A stretch of DNA of 64,000 nucleotides from NCBI GenBank assembly GCA_016169945.1, contig JADLSH010000282.1:1302001-1366000 (forward strand), in the 5' to 3' direction. Under the pieces are notes generated by a model. The model ran no database searches. It had not been told where the DNA came from and saw nothing but the letters and a program-made list of their open reading frames with translations. Both the position numbers and the translations under genes were made by a program. Below are positions 19,311 through 33,023 of this stretch, piece by piece (position 1 is the stretch's first letter; every line of letters starts with the position of its first letter). The DNA comes from Trachythela sp. YZ-2020. Taxonomy: Eukaryota; Cnidaria; Anthozoa; Malacalcyonacea; Clavulariidae.

Positions 19311-20684
19311 CAGCTCTACTATTATGCGCATGAGGGAGATCAATCCGAAAGGAAACTGGTAACTAGCACCCTCATGATTGGCCAAGGAAATACGTTTGAC
19401 AATACTTGCAGTTATCATAATTATAGCAACTTTGCATGAACAGTGTATGCATCTGTTTTTGCATAATATTTTTATATATATTTGGTGCATGGCGATCGAA
19501 TGCACAAATAACAGATAATGTACAACATGCATTAACGTAATACTGTATTCCATATTGTTAAGGACTTCAATATTGACTGATTAGGACGAAATAACATAAC
19601 ATAACATTTATTAATTTATATCGCGCAAATTCAACAATACAATTTTCAATAGATAAAACTACTTGAATACTGCTTGAATACTGACCTTATAGTTATGGTT
19701 AATAAATAAATCGTTATCATTCAGCTTATCACGAGACGTTGATATACAAGCCTGATTACGAGGACAATCCAATGGTAATGAAATCAACTTTAACGTGCAC
19801 AGACATTAATCCTATATGTTATTTGTTTTACCCAAGTCTCAACTAGTATATATCTACACCCATCATAACTATCGCTTACATAGATCCGACGGGTTATAAA
19901 TTGAGTGTCATGGTAAAAAACTCCTAGACACGTATTTTCGCAACTATCACAATTATCAATTTGATAAATTCACGCAGCAGATTCGAGGTAGTATAAAGTC
20001 TAATTATAGATCACCTGGTTATCACTCTTCAATATATATAAACTGATTAGGACATAATATAGAAAGAACTACTCACGTATAAAGTACGTAAGGGTCTAAT
20101 ATAGATATATGCAATAGCACTCGCAGTAGTGACTTCTAAAATTTAACTAAAATAATATGATAAATATATGGGCCTGGTCGAACAGTGGAAGAGATTATTT
20201 GAGGTGTACTTTTCGGAAGAAATTTTGAGTTTGTGCCTTCTGCAAATATTCGTTTAAATCACCTTACGGACTCTGCAGATATCAAACTGATTATAATGTC
20301 TGGGATTCTAACGATCCTAAACTGAATGGCCTATTATAGTTATGACAGCCAGCATCGGGGTGAACTGAATAACGTATGTATGTATGTATTATATCATCGT
20401 CATGTCAGTTGATTCTTGAAACCTTTAATAAGTTTGTGTAGCGCGAACGATTAATATATAACATGCAACAATTATTGGCTTAGGAAAGACTGACTAATCG
20501 TATATTCTGATGATATACCATTATATTCTGCTTGCTTGCATCCGCTTTGCACAAATGATGAAAATAACATGGTTGCGTATATCGTATTACGTATGGTTCG
20601 TTCAGTTATTTGCCTAGGGCTAAACAGAACACACTCATAATGTCGAAGTTTGCAATCTGTGTAATATATTATTAGTAGAAAACT
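19311..20684. repeat. Non-coding segment, 20.0-20.65 kb repeated at 63.35-64.0 kb
   Basis: No gene seen. 20015-20650 matches 63355-64000 closely, and 20140-20330 also matches 49540-49760 and 52460-52680. ORFs in these copies are not conserved in frame. Confidence 0.65.
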
Positions 20685-22350
20685 AAAGCTCATATATGCA
20701 TCCACAATCCACATAGATCAGTATAGGCAGTATACCACATTCATAAACAACATATAATTATACAGTGTTTTGGCCATACCGAGCCGTGTGCAATGGTTAT
20801 GACTGATATGGTAGAAATTGCAGTGTGTCTGTATTGCCGAAATGAGGTAACAACTAATATATATCCCAAATCTTATCTAAACTCGTCTGACAGTTGCGCC
20901 ATAGCTTCCGGCATTCGGCTTGCATATAAGCCGTTTGTTTTCAAAGAACTCCTCTCAAACGGAAAATTAGACGAAAAATTTGTATCATTGGCAGAGAATA
21001 TTGAGCTAGAAATTGAAGGTTTGTACGCCTCCTTACGATGATGTGCATAAGCCACAAAATTTTTTTGGCTTTGAAAAACACTTCTCAACCTAGACCAAAA
21101 AGTTGACACTATAACTTGTTCTATATTATCTATTTCTGAATAAAGATACTGTACCTGTATTATTGGTTTTTGCTGCTAGACTTCAATCTTCCACTCAATG
21201 GATGAACAATGAAAACAGATTTCTTCGAATCGGAAGCTCCTACCTTTTTGCTGGAAGAAGACAAAGAGAATATGAATGGCGGAGTCTCGTGTCAGTTTGT
21301 TTTTACTACTTAAGAAGTCTTGGATAATACACTCAAGTGCCTCGTCAATATCGTATTAAGCTTGCCATGCAGTAGATGAAGCCCGTATTAGACTCAATTT
21401 GCACACAAAGATTCCTTCAAAGGCGCTATCTTCTAATTGTCAGTCATGCGTTCAATGTATTTCTGCATGGTTTAGAAAAACGTACAAAATTTACCGCTAC
21501 CATATTGATGATTACACTTTGTATAAGGAAGGCAATGGTAAACCGATTCGTGTATAGTAAAATCTAATTGCACAAACCGGATGGAAAATCATTCAAACAA
21601 GATTTGCTAAAGAGGGAAGTTAGTTAAGGGGTTCATTTTAAGCACTACTGAAATCCTTTTTATATGAGCCGAATATGCATGAGTATTGAATATATTAACC
21701 TAAAGGCAAGAGTCATATATTAATGGGTGCGTTTTAGTTGTACATGCATGCATGGTGGCCAACTTCAAAGGTATTGAAACATATGAGAGAAAACAAATAA
21801 TGTTCAATGTTTTCATTACATTTGCCACAAAACATTGGACGGATGAATATAGTGAAACATCATGTATCTAGTCATGCATTTTGATAACTATTCTTCCTTT
21901 CAGAATTGACTATCATTTTGCTGCATTCTTTCTCCCACTTAGATAAACATATATGAAATGGAGTGACTGCTAAATGGAGTGACTGGGGGTGACTGCTTTT
22001 TGGTTATCCTCATATAAACTGAGTTGCTGGTCAAAGCAGTTTCACCATTGAGATGTTGTTTGCACCATTGGTTAAAGGATATTGGTGGCATAGTGGTTGA
22101 GGGGTGTTAATTGGCAGCACTGAGGTTAGTGAATGTGAAAGCACTTCTCAATATTCAGTCTGATTTCTAATTTTATATAAGCATGCATGTAAAAAAATAC
22201 ACAGGATAATGTGTCCATCTCCACAAAACCTGGGGACCTCCATGGAAATTGAAGCATTTGGATGATTTGGTAACACCGAGTATTACAATGAATTAATTGT
22301 CAATCCTAATTAGTATTCTTTAAATAAAATACCATGATTGCAATACACGT
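20685..22350. repeat. Non-coding segment paralogous to 55.4-57.4 kb
   Basis: Long collinear similarity to 55400-57405 with many substitutions and indels. Short ORFs in one copy are not kept in the other, arguing against coding function. Confidence 0.65.
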
Positions 22351-23129
22351 TTTGTTGCATGCTCGCTCGTTATAGTAACTCATTGCCCATTTCATGGTTC
22401 TGGTCGACTTTCGTAATAGTTTTACACATGCAGTTTTTGGGTATATGTGCCTTAAAATATAATCAGTGATATTGGTATCTTGCGGCTCCCTGATCATAAA
22501 AAGCGTTGCCGACAGATCCAACGTCTATATGTTCATACAATACCACATTAAATTAGAAGGTATATGAAAAACGAAAATGTTCCCGGTGTTTTTAAAGAGA
22601 ATCGATCTCAAGGAATGGTTCAAGGCTGAGTATTGCGTACACAAAAGTCGGATATCTGCAGTTTTAACCATGAAGGAATGACTGGACTGCTTGAGACAGT
22701 CATTTAGAGCGTATTTTAGATTACTTTTGTTCAATAGCACAGTGATCAATCTTTAAGTAAAGGCATGCTTCTGCCGAAATGAAAAGAAAAATGGTTTTGT
22801 TGGATAGCTATTTATGTGGGTGCAAGGAAATATTTGTGGCCAGTTGGGTTTGAATAGTTGCAGGGCCGTAACTAAGGGGGTATTAGGGGGATGCCCCCAC
22901 CGCCCAAAATATTTCAGAATTTCTCATATTCGGAGAATTGACACATCTATTCGGAAATAGAAACGTCAGAGAAAATGAAAAAAATATCACGGCGTTTGTA
23001 TATAGTACCCGCAAACTATGAGATTCGTATTCAGAAAATTGAATCCTATTCAGAAGTATGAAGTTTCAATCCAACTTCACAAAAGCAATTGTGTGTTTAT
23101 CGAGATCATAATAATGGAATGTTTCGCAA
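22351..23129. other. No gene seen; possible MITE end at 22.86 kb
   Basis: At 22861 a CAGGGCCGTAACTA motif resembles hAT-type MITE ends, but no matching right end was found. The rest is featureless AT-rich DNA. Confidence 0.4.
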
Positions 23130-24180
23130 AATAAGAATTTCGTTTTACGAATTGAAATTACAAAATTCGGGAAACCTGACTTCGATTTATTTATTCGGAA
23201 ATTCGGAAATTGCGGACCAACGCAATCATAACAATATAAACTGAAAATTGAAAACAGTTTGAAGAAAGAAAAATCCCTTTATACCGTTCTCCAGCCATAA
23301 TATCTAGTTGAAGAACTGCGACTGACCTGCGACTGTCTCCAAGATGAGAAAGAACATGAGTGAACATATTCACGAGCTCCAATATTTTATATAGATTTTA
23401 TATTGTACTGAAATGTACAGTCGAAATTGTGTGTTTTACGATATTTAGGACTTTCTGAATGCTAGAAAACGATTACCCAGAATGCAGGAAATACTATTTC
23501 AGGGACACGAAATTTGACAATTTCTTGCGCCTTCGGCGGAAGAAGCAGCATCATTTATGTTAGTAATTTGTATGCGTATATATCGTGTGGTTCTAATTCT
23601 AAAGGATCGTATTTTGTGGTTCTAATTCTAAAGGAAAAATTAAACAGTGAAACAGTGAACAGTCGAACTATCAAAGGACAAAAATCAAGGTAAGAAATAC
23701 TACAACATATTAATAAAACATTATTGACGCGCAATTGTAAATAGCATCTTGTTTATGCACATCAAGATGTTTTTTTTCTGCATCTCACTCGATTGAAATT
23801 AAGGTAGAAGGTTTAGGTGGATGGATATTTCGAGTGTCAGTTAAGACGGTAAAAGATAAGACTGTACAATACTCCTTTTGGCATGACATTTATTGCAGAC
23901 GGTGTCACGATCACATACGTACTTAAAGTAATTTCATAATAGAAATTCAAACTTCGTATCCATAGACAAATTCTTCTCTAAATTACTAAATCGCTTATGT
24001 TCAATGTCTTTTTTCAAGCAATCATTTGCCTGTACTTTACACATCACTCTCATATTTGTATTGTAGCGTGAACAAACAAACACGGAACACTTCAGCTTTG
24101 ACCAGTCAATTCTAGCCAATGTATGGATCTGATAATCTGTGTTTATATATACTTTATACATTCTATTCAAAGACTATATA
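23130..24180. repeat. Non-coding segment paralogous to 62.1-63.3 kb
   Basis: Collinear with 62140-63310. The other copy carries repeat P near 62487 directly after TTTCAGGGAC. Confidence 0.65.
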
Positions 24181-24439
24181 CATGTGTTAAATTATACTCC
24201 TGATTTTCAACATTGTTAACATTTGCTACTGATGAATGGACTTCAATAATATGACCTATTTGCTAACACATCCACGTGGAATAAATAGTTCATTTGTGTT
24301 CCTCCATCCCTGAATACCACATGTTGACGTCGTGTATCAATGTGGTTAAAAAGGCTTTTGAAACTGTTTGAGGGTGTGTTAGAGACACCTGGTATTCTGA
24401 CAACATCCATGCATCCATTGGAATTATCTCGAGATCACG

Positions 24440-25165
24440 TTATATATTATCTACTAAAACAAAGCTGGCATTATATTATACTCTAATTTATCCATACATT
24501 AGTTATTGCAACATAGTCTGGTCTTCAACATACGTATCTAACTTAAATCGGATTTGGGTACTCCAAAAACGAGCTGTACGTGTTATGACAAATTCAGATT
24601 ATCGAGCTCATTCTGCCCCATTATTTGAACAATTGAAACCATTAGTTATTTTCAATGTGAACAAGTTTCAGATTGCTAAATTTATGTTTCTTTATCATCA
24701 TCGGTTACTTCCAACTTCCCTCTCATATTTATTCTTAAAAAATAATCAAGTCCATAGTTATAATACCAGAAATGCAAACTCTTATCGACCTTACTCTTGT
24801 CGAACCAACTTAAAGCAATTCACTATTCTTTATCAAGGCCCTAAAGTTTGGAATTCACTACCTCCTTCAATAAAAAGCTCCAGCAGTTTGTCTTCATTTA
24901 AAAAATCCCTTAATTGTTTTCTATTAATGAAATAAAATTTAATAAAAAAATTCTGCATTTGTCATGTCCAATCAGTAACTATTATTATTAAAATTATTAT
25001 TAAAATATTATTTATACATATATACACGAGGTGTCCTCGTTTATAAGCCTTTGGCTTCCATTTGTCACCTCGCCACTCGTACATTATTGTATCTGTATTT
25101 TTATTGTAATTTTTTGTATTTGTGGAAATAAACTTGATTTGATAAACTTGATTTGATTTGATCTA
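24440..25165 (+). mobile_element. 5'-truncated non-LTR retrotransposon (C-terminal RT region)
   Basis: An open frame from about 24465 to 24935 encodes YPYISYCNIVWSSTY, LQKRAVRVM, HSYNTRNANSY and GPKVWNSLPPSIK, then a stop. These are the C-terminal motifs of CR1/jockey-type reverse transcriptase ORFs. A 3' UTR and a short (TTGAT)n tail end near 25160. The element interrupts a segment that is continuous at 17.3-17.7 kb, so the insertion is visible against an empty paralogue. Possible target duplication AATT; dead on arrival. Confidence 0.8.
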
Positions 25166-25599
25166 CAATTTTTTCACATACCTGATTGTAGTAAATGGAC
25201 TATCGAGAAGATTGTGAACCTAACATGTTTCAGCAATGACATCATAATATTAAATAAAATCTTTGTTATGTTATGGAAATAGTCTCTGCTAGTGAAATTT
25301 ATATCAGCCATTTTTTGTCTACTTTAGTATTTTATTCCGTCTAATGCTAGACGATTTTACTTGTCAGTGGTAGGGTACTTCCAGTTTAATGGGTTAAATA
25401 TCAATCTCTTATTCCGTACAAGTTACTGGTTGAACAAAGTGCATGTTTGTGTCAAAATATGTGTAATTTATACTATTTAGGGCCAAATCGGATTGTAGAA
25501 TATTATTCCTTTATGACAACAGTGGGATCACCATGAACAGATACATGTACGCTTAGCGTACCTATTTTTTCATCTGCTTCTCCCCTCCCCCCAAATCCC
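25166..25599. repeat. Paralogous segment, MITE fragment and repeat 'P' copy 3
   Basis: 25166-25310 continues the 17.7-kb paralogue. 25310-25396 is a TTAACCC MITE half. 25397-25570 matches 18176-18360, and repeat P is truncated near 25575. Confidence 0.65.
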
Positions 25600-27788
25600 A
25601 ACCATTAGGGGCAAGGTGCGGCCATGAATAGTTGTTTTCCCAAAGCAAGCGTGGTTACCATAACAATGCAATAAAACGTACAATTTACGTGGAATATATT
25701 TTGCAGTCTCGTGTGCAAAGGTACTTTATACATAGGCTAAAAGCCGAGGGAAATGTTGTATTCAAACGTGTAGATGCAAGGTCTGTTACCTGTTTATTAT
25801 TTGCGCATAATAATAAGGTACTGATCTTTTACCTTGCGGAACGACCTTGGTAGACCATATGGTATATGATGAGTTGAATAAAAGGATAGTCCAACCGCTG
25901 TTGGTTTATACTGTATATATCTAAACCCATTGTTCATGCACATGGGCGACATTATCTATTAAGAGAAAACTGGTAACTACCAACATCATGATTGGCTAAG
26001 ACAACGATTTTGTTTTTATATTATTATATGTAACGTCAGAAAAATAACTGCCATTTTGGCATTTTATTCTTGGCATTTATATGAAAACTTTTTTCAAAAT
26101 TGTACTCTGGAGTCGGGACATTTTAATTCAGACAAATATTAAGTCTCCAAAACAAGATAAATGGAAATTTTTAGAGGACTTTCACTTACTAAAGTCAATA
26201 AGAAAAGAAATCAGTCGAAAGGCCGAGAAAATACAGGATTTTCGAGTTTTAAAGCGTTTTAAACTGGCAAATGTGTAGAAGGAAGGTCTGTTACCCGATT
26301 ATATTTGCGCATAATGATCTTTTACCTTGCGTAACGACCTTGGAAGACCATGAGGTTATTACGCTGAAGTTAAAACTGACGAAAAACAAAGGGATATGGT
26401 ACACGATAAGTTGAATAAAAGGATAGTTCAAGCGCTGTTGGTTTATACTGTATATAGCTAAACCCATGCTTCATGCACAGGGGATACATTATAAATTTTC
26501 ATACGCTGATGCTATTATAATGCTGTGAAATACAGGAAAGAAACCAATTTAATGTAATCAAATGTCTTTGGCATTTGAATAGTTTTAGATTCGGTGCGTG
26601 TAGAACACTGTCTATACTGACAATAGTATATATCTTATATTTTTTCTATGAACAGTTTGCGTAATCTCAAGTGATTGTCATTATGATATTTCATAGGATA
26701 ACTTATGTTTGACTTTGTACCTATACATTGATTTTACTTGGTCTTAGCAAGAATAACTTAAACATAGAAGCAAATAAGATAGAGATATAACTCTTACTTG
26801 ATTGAGTTACAGTTCTTATGCAATGAAGGATATAATTCTGATGTGCAGTAAATAGCAGTAAACGAGGGAAAGGTAACAGACACATTGCCTACAGGTTAGT
26901 GCTTCAAAACCTATGCTGTGACTTGATCAAGTATTAAGTATGGGAAATTTGCCTTTGTAAGCAGATTTTTCACGAAATATTTCTACATGTAATTCATAAT
27001 ATGCTATGTTATCTAAAATCTAAACAATACCTACCAATACAATTGTTAAATCAGTTCCCAGACTATCGACTCTTCAGAGTAGAATTGAGACTGCTTTAGT
27101 TTAATGATACAATCAATGTATTAATATTACCAAAGAATCGTGCCAAGAAGTCTTAGATTTAGTGCGAGTGTTGACGAGTTTAATGATTATGCCAGCCTAA
27201 TTCTGATGATCTCAAAATGCCCGTATCGTGTATCAAAATGTCAATAGCGTGACACTTCCCAGCTTACGCAATAGTTTGTGTATGGCTATTAGTGAAAAGT
27301 GGATTACGGGGAACCGGAACACCAGAGCAACAGAAAAGCGAAAAATTTAGGATCTGAAACAATGAACTAAATAGTTTATTAATAATCATTTCAATTGATT
27401 ACAATTTATTAACAATAATATATCCACTCTTTGTTTATGATTAACTAGGATATGAATTGGCTTCGTACTGTGGACGTTCTCACGTTTTGAAAGAGCGTTT
27501 ATTTTTCTTGCTAAAACTCCTGGATCACCAAACACAAGGTTTTGTCTTAAATATTATTGTTATCCTCTATACTACTTCGGTTTTCCTTAGATTTTACTTT
27601 ACTGTAGATTGGTTACCTCGACTCCGAGTACCAATTATGACACACTGATTAATATCAGTTTATCCCCGAGCCGGCGCGTAGCGCCGTGCGAGGGTACTAA
27701 TTCCGCGCGGATATTTACACCCGGAAAAAAAGGAAAGCAATGGGAAATCCAAAGTTCATCAAGTTTTGCGGGCGCATGGGTGTGATGG
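25600..27788. repeat. Unit 'R' copy 1, non-coding, split by the P-like element
   Basis: Segments match 40560-42200, 44222-45270 and 45590-47180 in collinear order. It also contains an internal near-duplication (25620-25930 against 26040-26480). No conserved ORF. The unit resumes at 32015 on the other side of the P-like transposon. Confidence 0.65.
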
Positions 27789-28773
27789 GTGTGATGCACT
27801 GAGCTTAATATATCTGGAGGACGTGCCGCTAATGTCAGCCAGGCAGCAAAGTGAAGCCAAAAACATGGCGGATTTGGGCATTTTCTGACGCCATAATGAC
27901 GCCACTGGTTCTAGTTGGAAATGGTAATTACCACTGACCAGGGCTCATTATGAGCCCGCTACAATGTTCACACCCCCCTGGTTTTTAAAAAAAAACATTT
28001 TGCCGTGAATAAGTGAATTTTTGTTGTTGTTTTCGGCTTTTACAAATATTTTTTCGACTTTTGACCATTTGTTCAAAGATGTGGAAGTCGCACACGTTAT
28101 TCCCGTCCGTAAAGACAACAAACAAATATTAAAACCTCGAAAAATGATGGGCGAAGATTCAAGACGATATCTGAAGTCTGTATTAACAGGTAAGAGACGA
28201 TTTCAGTATTTCACAGTTTACATACAGTTTACGTTGCAATATTTCGTTAAAAAGTGGCAGGCAAAACGTTAAAATACACCCTATTTGTTAGGAAAACAGT
28301 TTCCTTTTACAGTGTTATCTTAGGAAGCACTTTAGAAGCGACCTTTGGTTGTAGCAAGAAAGCAAAATATCGCGGTATGTTAAACTATAGTTTTACCATC
28401 AAAGCAAAGGGATATTTTTATGTTAAGATGGTTTAAATTCCACATTTTGAGTTCGTACCATTTTATAATGTTGTGAATTGCTTGTACGCATTTAAATAAT
28501 TTGAAGAATTACTCCTGGTAGCAGTATGAAACAATGTATTTTATCAGTCAATTCCAGCATTGTCCATGGCTGGGCCACAGGCTACACCTGGGCTTTTGCA
28601 TTATTTTTCTCCATCCTGCCTGCCCCTGAGCTTTTGCATTTTATTTGTCTTCATCCATCCCAAAAGCAACTGCCAGAGTGCCAGGCTTTTGCATTATATA
28701 TTTCTCAAGTATATAATTCCCCAGGCTGTGACAATGAAAAGAGTGTGACAAATCATTGAAAAGTTGCCCAGTG

Positions 28774-28870
28774 CAGTGGGGTAGCCAGAATTTTCAGTCA
28801 AGGGGCCCCGACGAAATGCTAGGGGGGGGGGCAACATAGGGCCCCGGTCCCCCCTCTGGCTATGTCACTG
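28774..28870. mobile_element. 97-bp hAT-like MITE inside P-like element A
   Basis: Ends CAGTGGGGTAGCCAG and CTGGCTATGTCACTG are inverted repeats with a few mismatches. Flanks GCCCAGTG and GCC-AGTG suggest an imperfect 8-bp duplication. Confidence 0.7.
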
Positions 28871-29495
28871 GCCAGTGCAAACATTCACACACGGAGAGGT
28901 TGTAAATGCCTTTCAAAAGGGATGGGCAATGTTAGAATTGTATGATGCTAAAACATCAGGGTTTGTAGGGTTGTATCAACTTATCCTTACTCCTGAGAAT
29001 TACTCTCTCATGCTTTTAGTACCACAGTTTTCACATATTTATGTCAGTGAGAACATTGCATATTTTGTATATAATTTACTTTTTTTTCTTGCAGGATTTG
29101 TTGCACAATGACACAACCCTTCTCTCTGCTGATGAAATACATTAGTTATTATCATGTAAAATGTTTGAAAATTGAAGATACAATATCATGATAAATAAAT
29201 GTTAATTGACTTTATTTTTTGACTTTCTTCAAGAATAATATCCTGAAAAATAGTTAATCACTGTAATCAAATTTTCATAGTGTAACAATTAACAGAAAAT
29301 ATTGAAATTTTGTGAATATTTACAAAAGATATTATTTGATATAATTATGTTTAGTAACGCATAAATAATTGCATTAAACATTTCCAATCATGAAACATCT
29401 GCATCTTGATGCCTTGTGCCTTTTTGCTGGTATCTATAACTGTATGACAGACTTTGCTGGAAAATAGAAGATTAGGGTATTTATTTTTAAGATTA

Positions 29496-29790
29496 GGGTA
29501 GCACGGGTGGCGGAAGCGGTTAGCGCGCTGCCTCTTACCACTGAGTTGAGCCTGTTTCACAACAGGTCGAGGTCACTGTTGGTACTCGCATGAGATCGGC
29601 AGTGTGCTCAAATAACTCATGTAAGTTGAGATTCTCTCCTGCGCTTCGAGGGTTTTCCCCGGGTACTCCGGTTTCCTACTAACCCTTAGGAACTAACAAT
29701 GGGGCCACAGTAATTGGCTGACGCTGTTGTGGACTCCCTGCCATTGAGGCGAAGTTGAATAAAATAAAAAAAATAAAAAAAATAACAATT
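29496..29790 (+). mobile_element. tRNA-derived SINE inside P-like element A
   Basis: Starts with a tRNA-like head (GGTGGCGGAAGCGGTTAGCG as A-box region, then a weak B box, GGTCGAGGTC). A central part with TTTTCCCCGGGTACTCCGG, a motif I know from invertebrate SINEs, and an A-rich (AAAATA)n tail follow. Too degenerate and too long to be a tRNA gene. Confidence 0.7.
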
Positions 29791-30681
29791 ATACTATGTT
29801 ATTAGACATTTTTGTTAACAAAGCAAATTATCTATTTATTTCTGTATAGGGTGGAAGACCTGGCCTTATTAAGAATATTAGGAAAAACCATTAAAGGGCA
29901 CTTCAAATATATCTTGCTGCTTATACTACTTTTTTCTGGCCAGGGTGACTTTGGTGGGGGGGGGTGGTTAACATATTTTTTTCACAGACGATACCACCAA
30001 AAGTGTGCTTGGATATGCAATGGACTATTCCCACTTGTTTGGAGTGTATAAGAAGGGCTGATTGCCATCATTCACCCTCTCCCCCTATAGTGTCTGACAC
30101 TGCTGCCCAAGCAATATTTAATCCTGTTATGAATGAAGTATCTATAAATTACCACTTTAGACTGCAGAATGGCAAATATATGATATATTTTATCACTTTC
30201 AAGTTTTATCTTTTACTTTCCTATAAATATCAAGAAAAATGTTCAATTAACTAAAACTATAAGCTGTCCCATAAACTCCACAGTACTATATAAAATGAAA
30301 CAACCCGAAAAATTTGTTATCTGAACGTGCCTAAGAGTGTTGCCTGACATTAGTTTGTCTATAAATCCTACGGTATTTTGACATATTAAAATTATAATGG
30401 ACAAAGTGAAAGTGCATGTATTTTATATACTGTGGCAAAATATTAATGGCAGAGTGCACAATATTTATAATATGTAAAAAACTACAATGGCAATTTCCAC
30501 TAAAACAAAAATAGTTCTCATATATCTTTCTTAATCATTCTTATACAAAAGCTTTGAAATATTTTTTATATCTGCCGTTAAAATACCTGCTGTTTTAAAG
30601 CGTTAGTATAATACTCAAGTTTTGAAATTTATAGTTTTTCCATAAAAAGTAGAAAACCGTAAATATTTAATACAACGTTAC

Positions 30682-30755
30682 CTGAGTGAAAAAATGTTTT
30701 CTTTAACAGTGATTTGTACCATTGTTGCATCCGTAAGCAGAGCAAACCTCACTTT
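30682..30755 (-). pseudogene. THAP-domain first-exon relic of P-like element A
   Basis: The minus strand encodes VCSAYGCNNGTN, matching the C-x-x-x-C start of a THAP zinc finger and the + strand exon of element B (CCAFGCHNSLS). The initiator ATG and the end of the exon are damaged; a donor-like CAG|GTAACG follows near 30682. Confidence 0.55.
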
Positions 30756-32014
30756 TCTCTCCACGTTGTAAAACAAATAAGACAGGCGAAAAAATGAGAG
30801 TTTGAGCTTTTAAAACAAAATATTTCGCAAAAATGAAAAAAAATTTGCAAAAAACCAGGGGGGTAATAATCCCGTTTTAAATTAGGATCGCGGTTGGTCA
30901 GTGGTAATTACCATTTCCAACTAGAACCAGTGGCGTCCAGTGAACTATAAGTATACTGGAACGCTAACTCAGGGGGGGAAATTGAAGCCGAACTTTGTAG
31001 GTAGTGCCAGTCCCTTTTAACATATTTTTTTCAAAAAATACACTTTTTATATTGCTAAATTTTACCCTTTTAATTTCCTTTTATACTTTCACTATTTATC
31101 TTTGACTACACTAGAACAATTAAACTTTTTACTCAAGTACTTACAATGAACAAAGGTCGTTTAGTTTCTGAAATATTACAGGAAAAAAACAAAATTTGTC
31201 AAAAAACCGCGCGAAAATGTTTGGTTTTTCTGAGTTATGAGACTTTCCAAAAAGAGTTAACAGATTTTATGATACAATTTATATAAAAAAATATAAGATA
31301 CATTAAAAAATTGCTTTTCAAGCATGCAGTAACTTAGTTTTGACAGTTAAAATAAGGATTATATAAGCTAGCTCAGCCGTCATATTCAAAGTGCTCACTG
31401 ATGACCAACAAGAAGGCGCGAAGACAAAAGTAGCACCACTTGAAAATCGTCAATTTGTTTATATTTTAGAAGGGTTAAAGCAAGGACTAAAAGCTCAAGA
31501 TAAAAAGCAATACCTGGAGTATAGTGCAAAATCAATTTGGGGACTGCCGAAGTGTTTCTAGTATATTTTTTCTAAGTTAAAGAGCAAAGTTTGCTTCGGC
31601 ACGTTCAAACATTTGTCATTTTTTTCCATATACGATAACGATCCGCCTCATTTTTGCTGCAGATAGATGTAAAACAGTCAAAACTAATCGGAAAACCACA
31701 TTTGAATCCCAAACATTGAAGTCTTCTGATGTAAAAAGTATTTTTCTTGCAAATTTTCGCTCAAAAACAAACTTTTGACGGAATTTTCTCACTCCTCGGA
31801 ACTCTCCTCAGTCCTTTTGAAAGTTCAAATTCCCGCGCATTGGCTTCAACGAATCATAGGACTTGATCATAGGAGTTAGCGTTCCAGTTTACTTAGAGTT
31901 CACTGGTGGCGTCATTCTGGCGTCAGAAAAGGCCAAAATCCGCCATGTTTTTGGCTTCACTTTTTTCTGCCGAGCAGTTCCTCCAGTAATATAGTATAGC
32001 TCAGTGGTGTGATG

Positions 32015-32751
32015 GGTGGTCATCTCACTAATCTTTGTTAGGAGTGGAATGAGCGAATTATAAAAAAACATGAGTAAGTCATATCAGTAAGTCTTTTTGG
32101 GACTTCAGGAAAAGCTGCGGAACAAATTTATCGTTTATACTTTATAAAAAAGGATAAATAGAGATAGATAGTCGAAAAAATATGGCAAGTTTCTTATATT
32201 AAATTGTTGATATAGCCGTAAGAATGTTGTTTTATTTACATAGATTTTCATTTTTTCACAATTAAAATATCCTATATTTTATGCTATCAAAAGTTCCAAC
32301 TTAAAAGGAAAGCGAAATCGTTTCACACGAGAGAATTTGTATATTTTCTACTGATTTAATTTCAAAAACTAATTTATAAAAGGCAGTTTAGTTTTATAAA
32401 CTTTTGGCAACGTTTTACTTTTAGTAAACGGAAGGTTGCATTTAAACATTAATTTGAAGCTTATAGAATGCATAAGAACATACCTACACCATATATCTCA
32501 GATTTGTATGGCTAAAACAACTAATATTTTAACTATTTTTGTAGTTTTTGTAACCTGTTGTTTTGTACTCCATAAAAGAAGTTTATTTTATCGTGTTGCC
32601 ATGGCTACTGTGCTTCCTCTTCTTGAAACAAAATTTCCATTTTTTATTCTTTCAAAATAAATTTCCCAAAATAATATTGTTTCCTTCCACTCTTTTAATG
32701 GCAAATTTAAAAGGAAGCCACAGTGATTACGTCAGGGAAAACATTTCATTT
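32015..32751. other. Remainder of unit R and unassigned AT-rich DNA
   Basis: 32015-32090 continues unit R (ATCTCAC, GGAGTGGAATGAG as at 42195-42250). Beyond that, nothing is recognised. Confidence 0.5.
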
Positions 32752-33023
32752 GGCGATAGCAGGGCGCTTATATACTGGGCGGCGCAACCACTGAGCTATA
32801 CTATATTACTGGAGGACGTGCACGGCAGTGAAAAGTGAAGCCAAAAACATGGCGGATTTCGGCATTTGCTGACGTCAATTGGTCCCAAATGCCCATGGTA
32901 ATTACCACTGACAAACCGCGATCCTAAGCTTCAAACAAAGTGTTTGCCCCCCTGGTTTTTGCCCAAATATTTTTATTTATTTTTTCCCGGCCTTGCTGTT
33001 TATCCAACAACGACGAGAGAAAA

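Larger units (their letters stand above)
27797..32006. mobile_element. P-element-like transposon A (4.2 kb) with THAP relic
   Basis: Ends are CACTGAGCT and AGCTCAGTG; perfect 8-bp target duplications GTGTGATG lie at 27789-27796 and 32007-32014. Subterminal sequence (GGAGGACGTGC, AGTGAAGCCAAAAACATGGC) is shared by both ends and with element B. Homology to B shows A is in the opposite orientation. 28020-28200 is a conserved inner block also found in B (reverse complement of 36610-36840). A SINE and a hAT-like MITE are nested inside. 8-bp duplications plus a THAP exon fit the P superfamily; no catalytic domain was recognised. Confidence 0.85.

Noticed and set aside
20793..21041. 82-residue ORF as a small gene
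   Set aside because: The paralogous region near 55.5 kb does not keep the frame, so it behaves as non-coding DNA.
27457..27648. 63-residue hydrophobic ORF with a copy at 45064
   Set aside because: Conserved only through recent duplication; no start context, splice signals or known domain.
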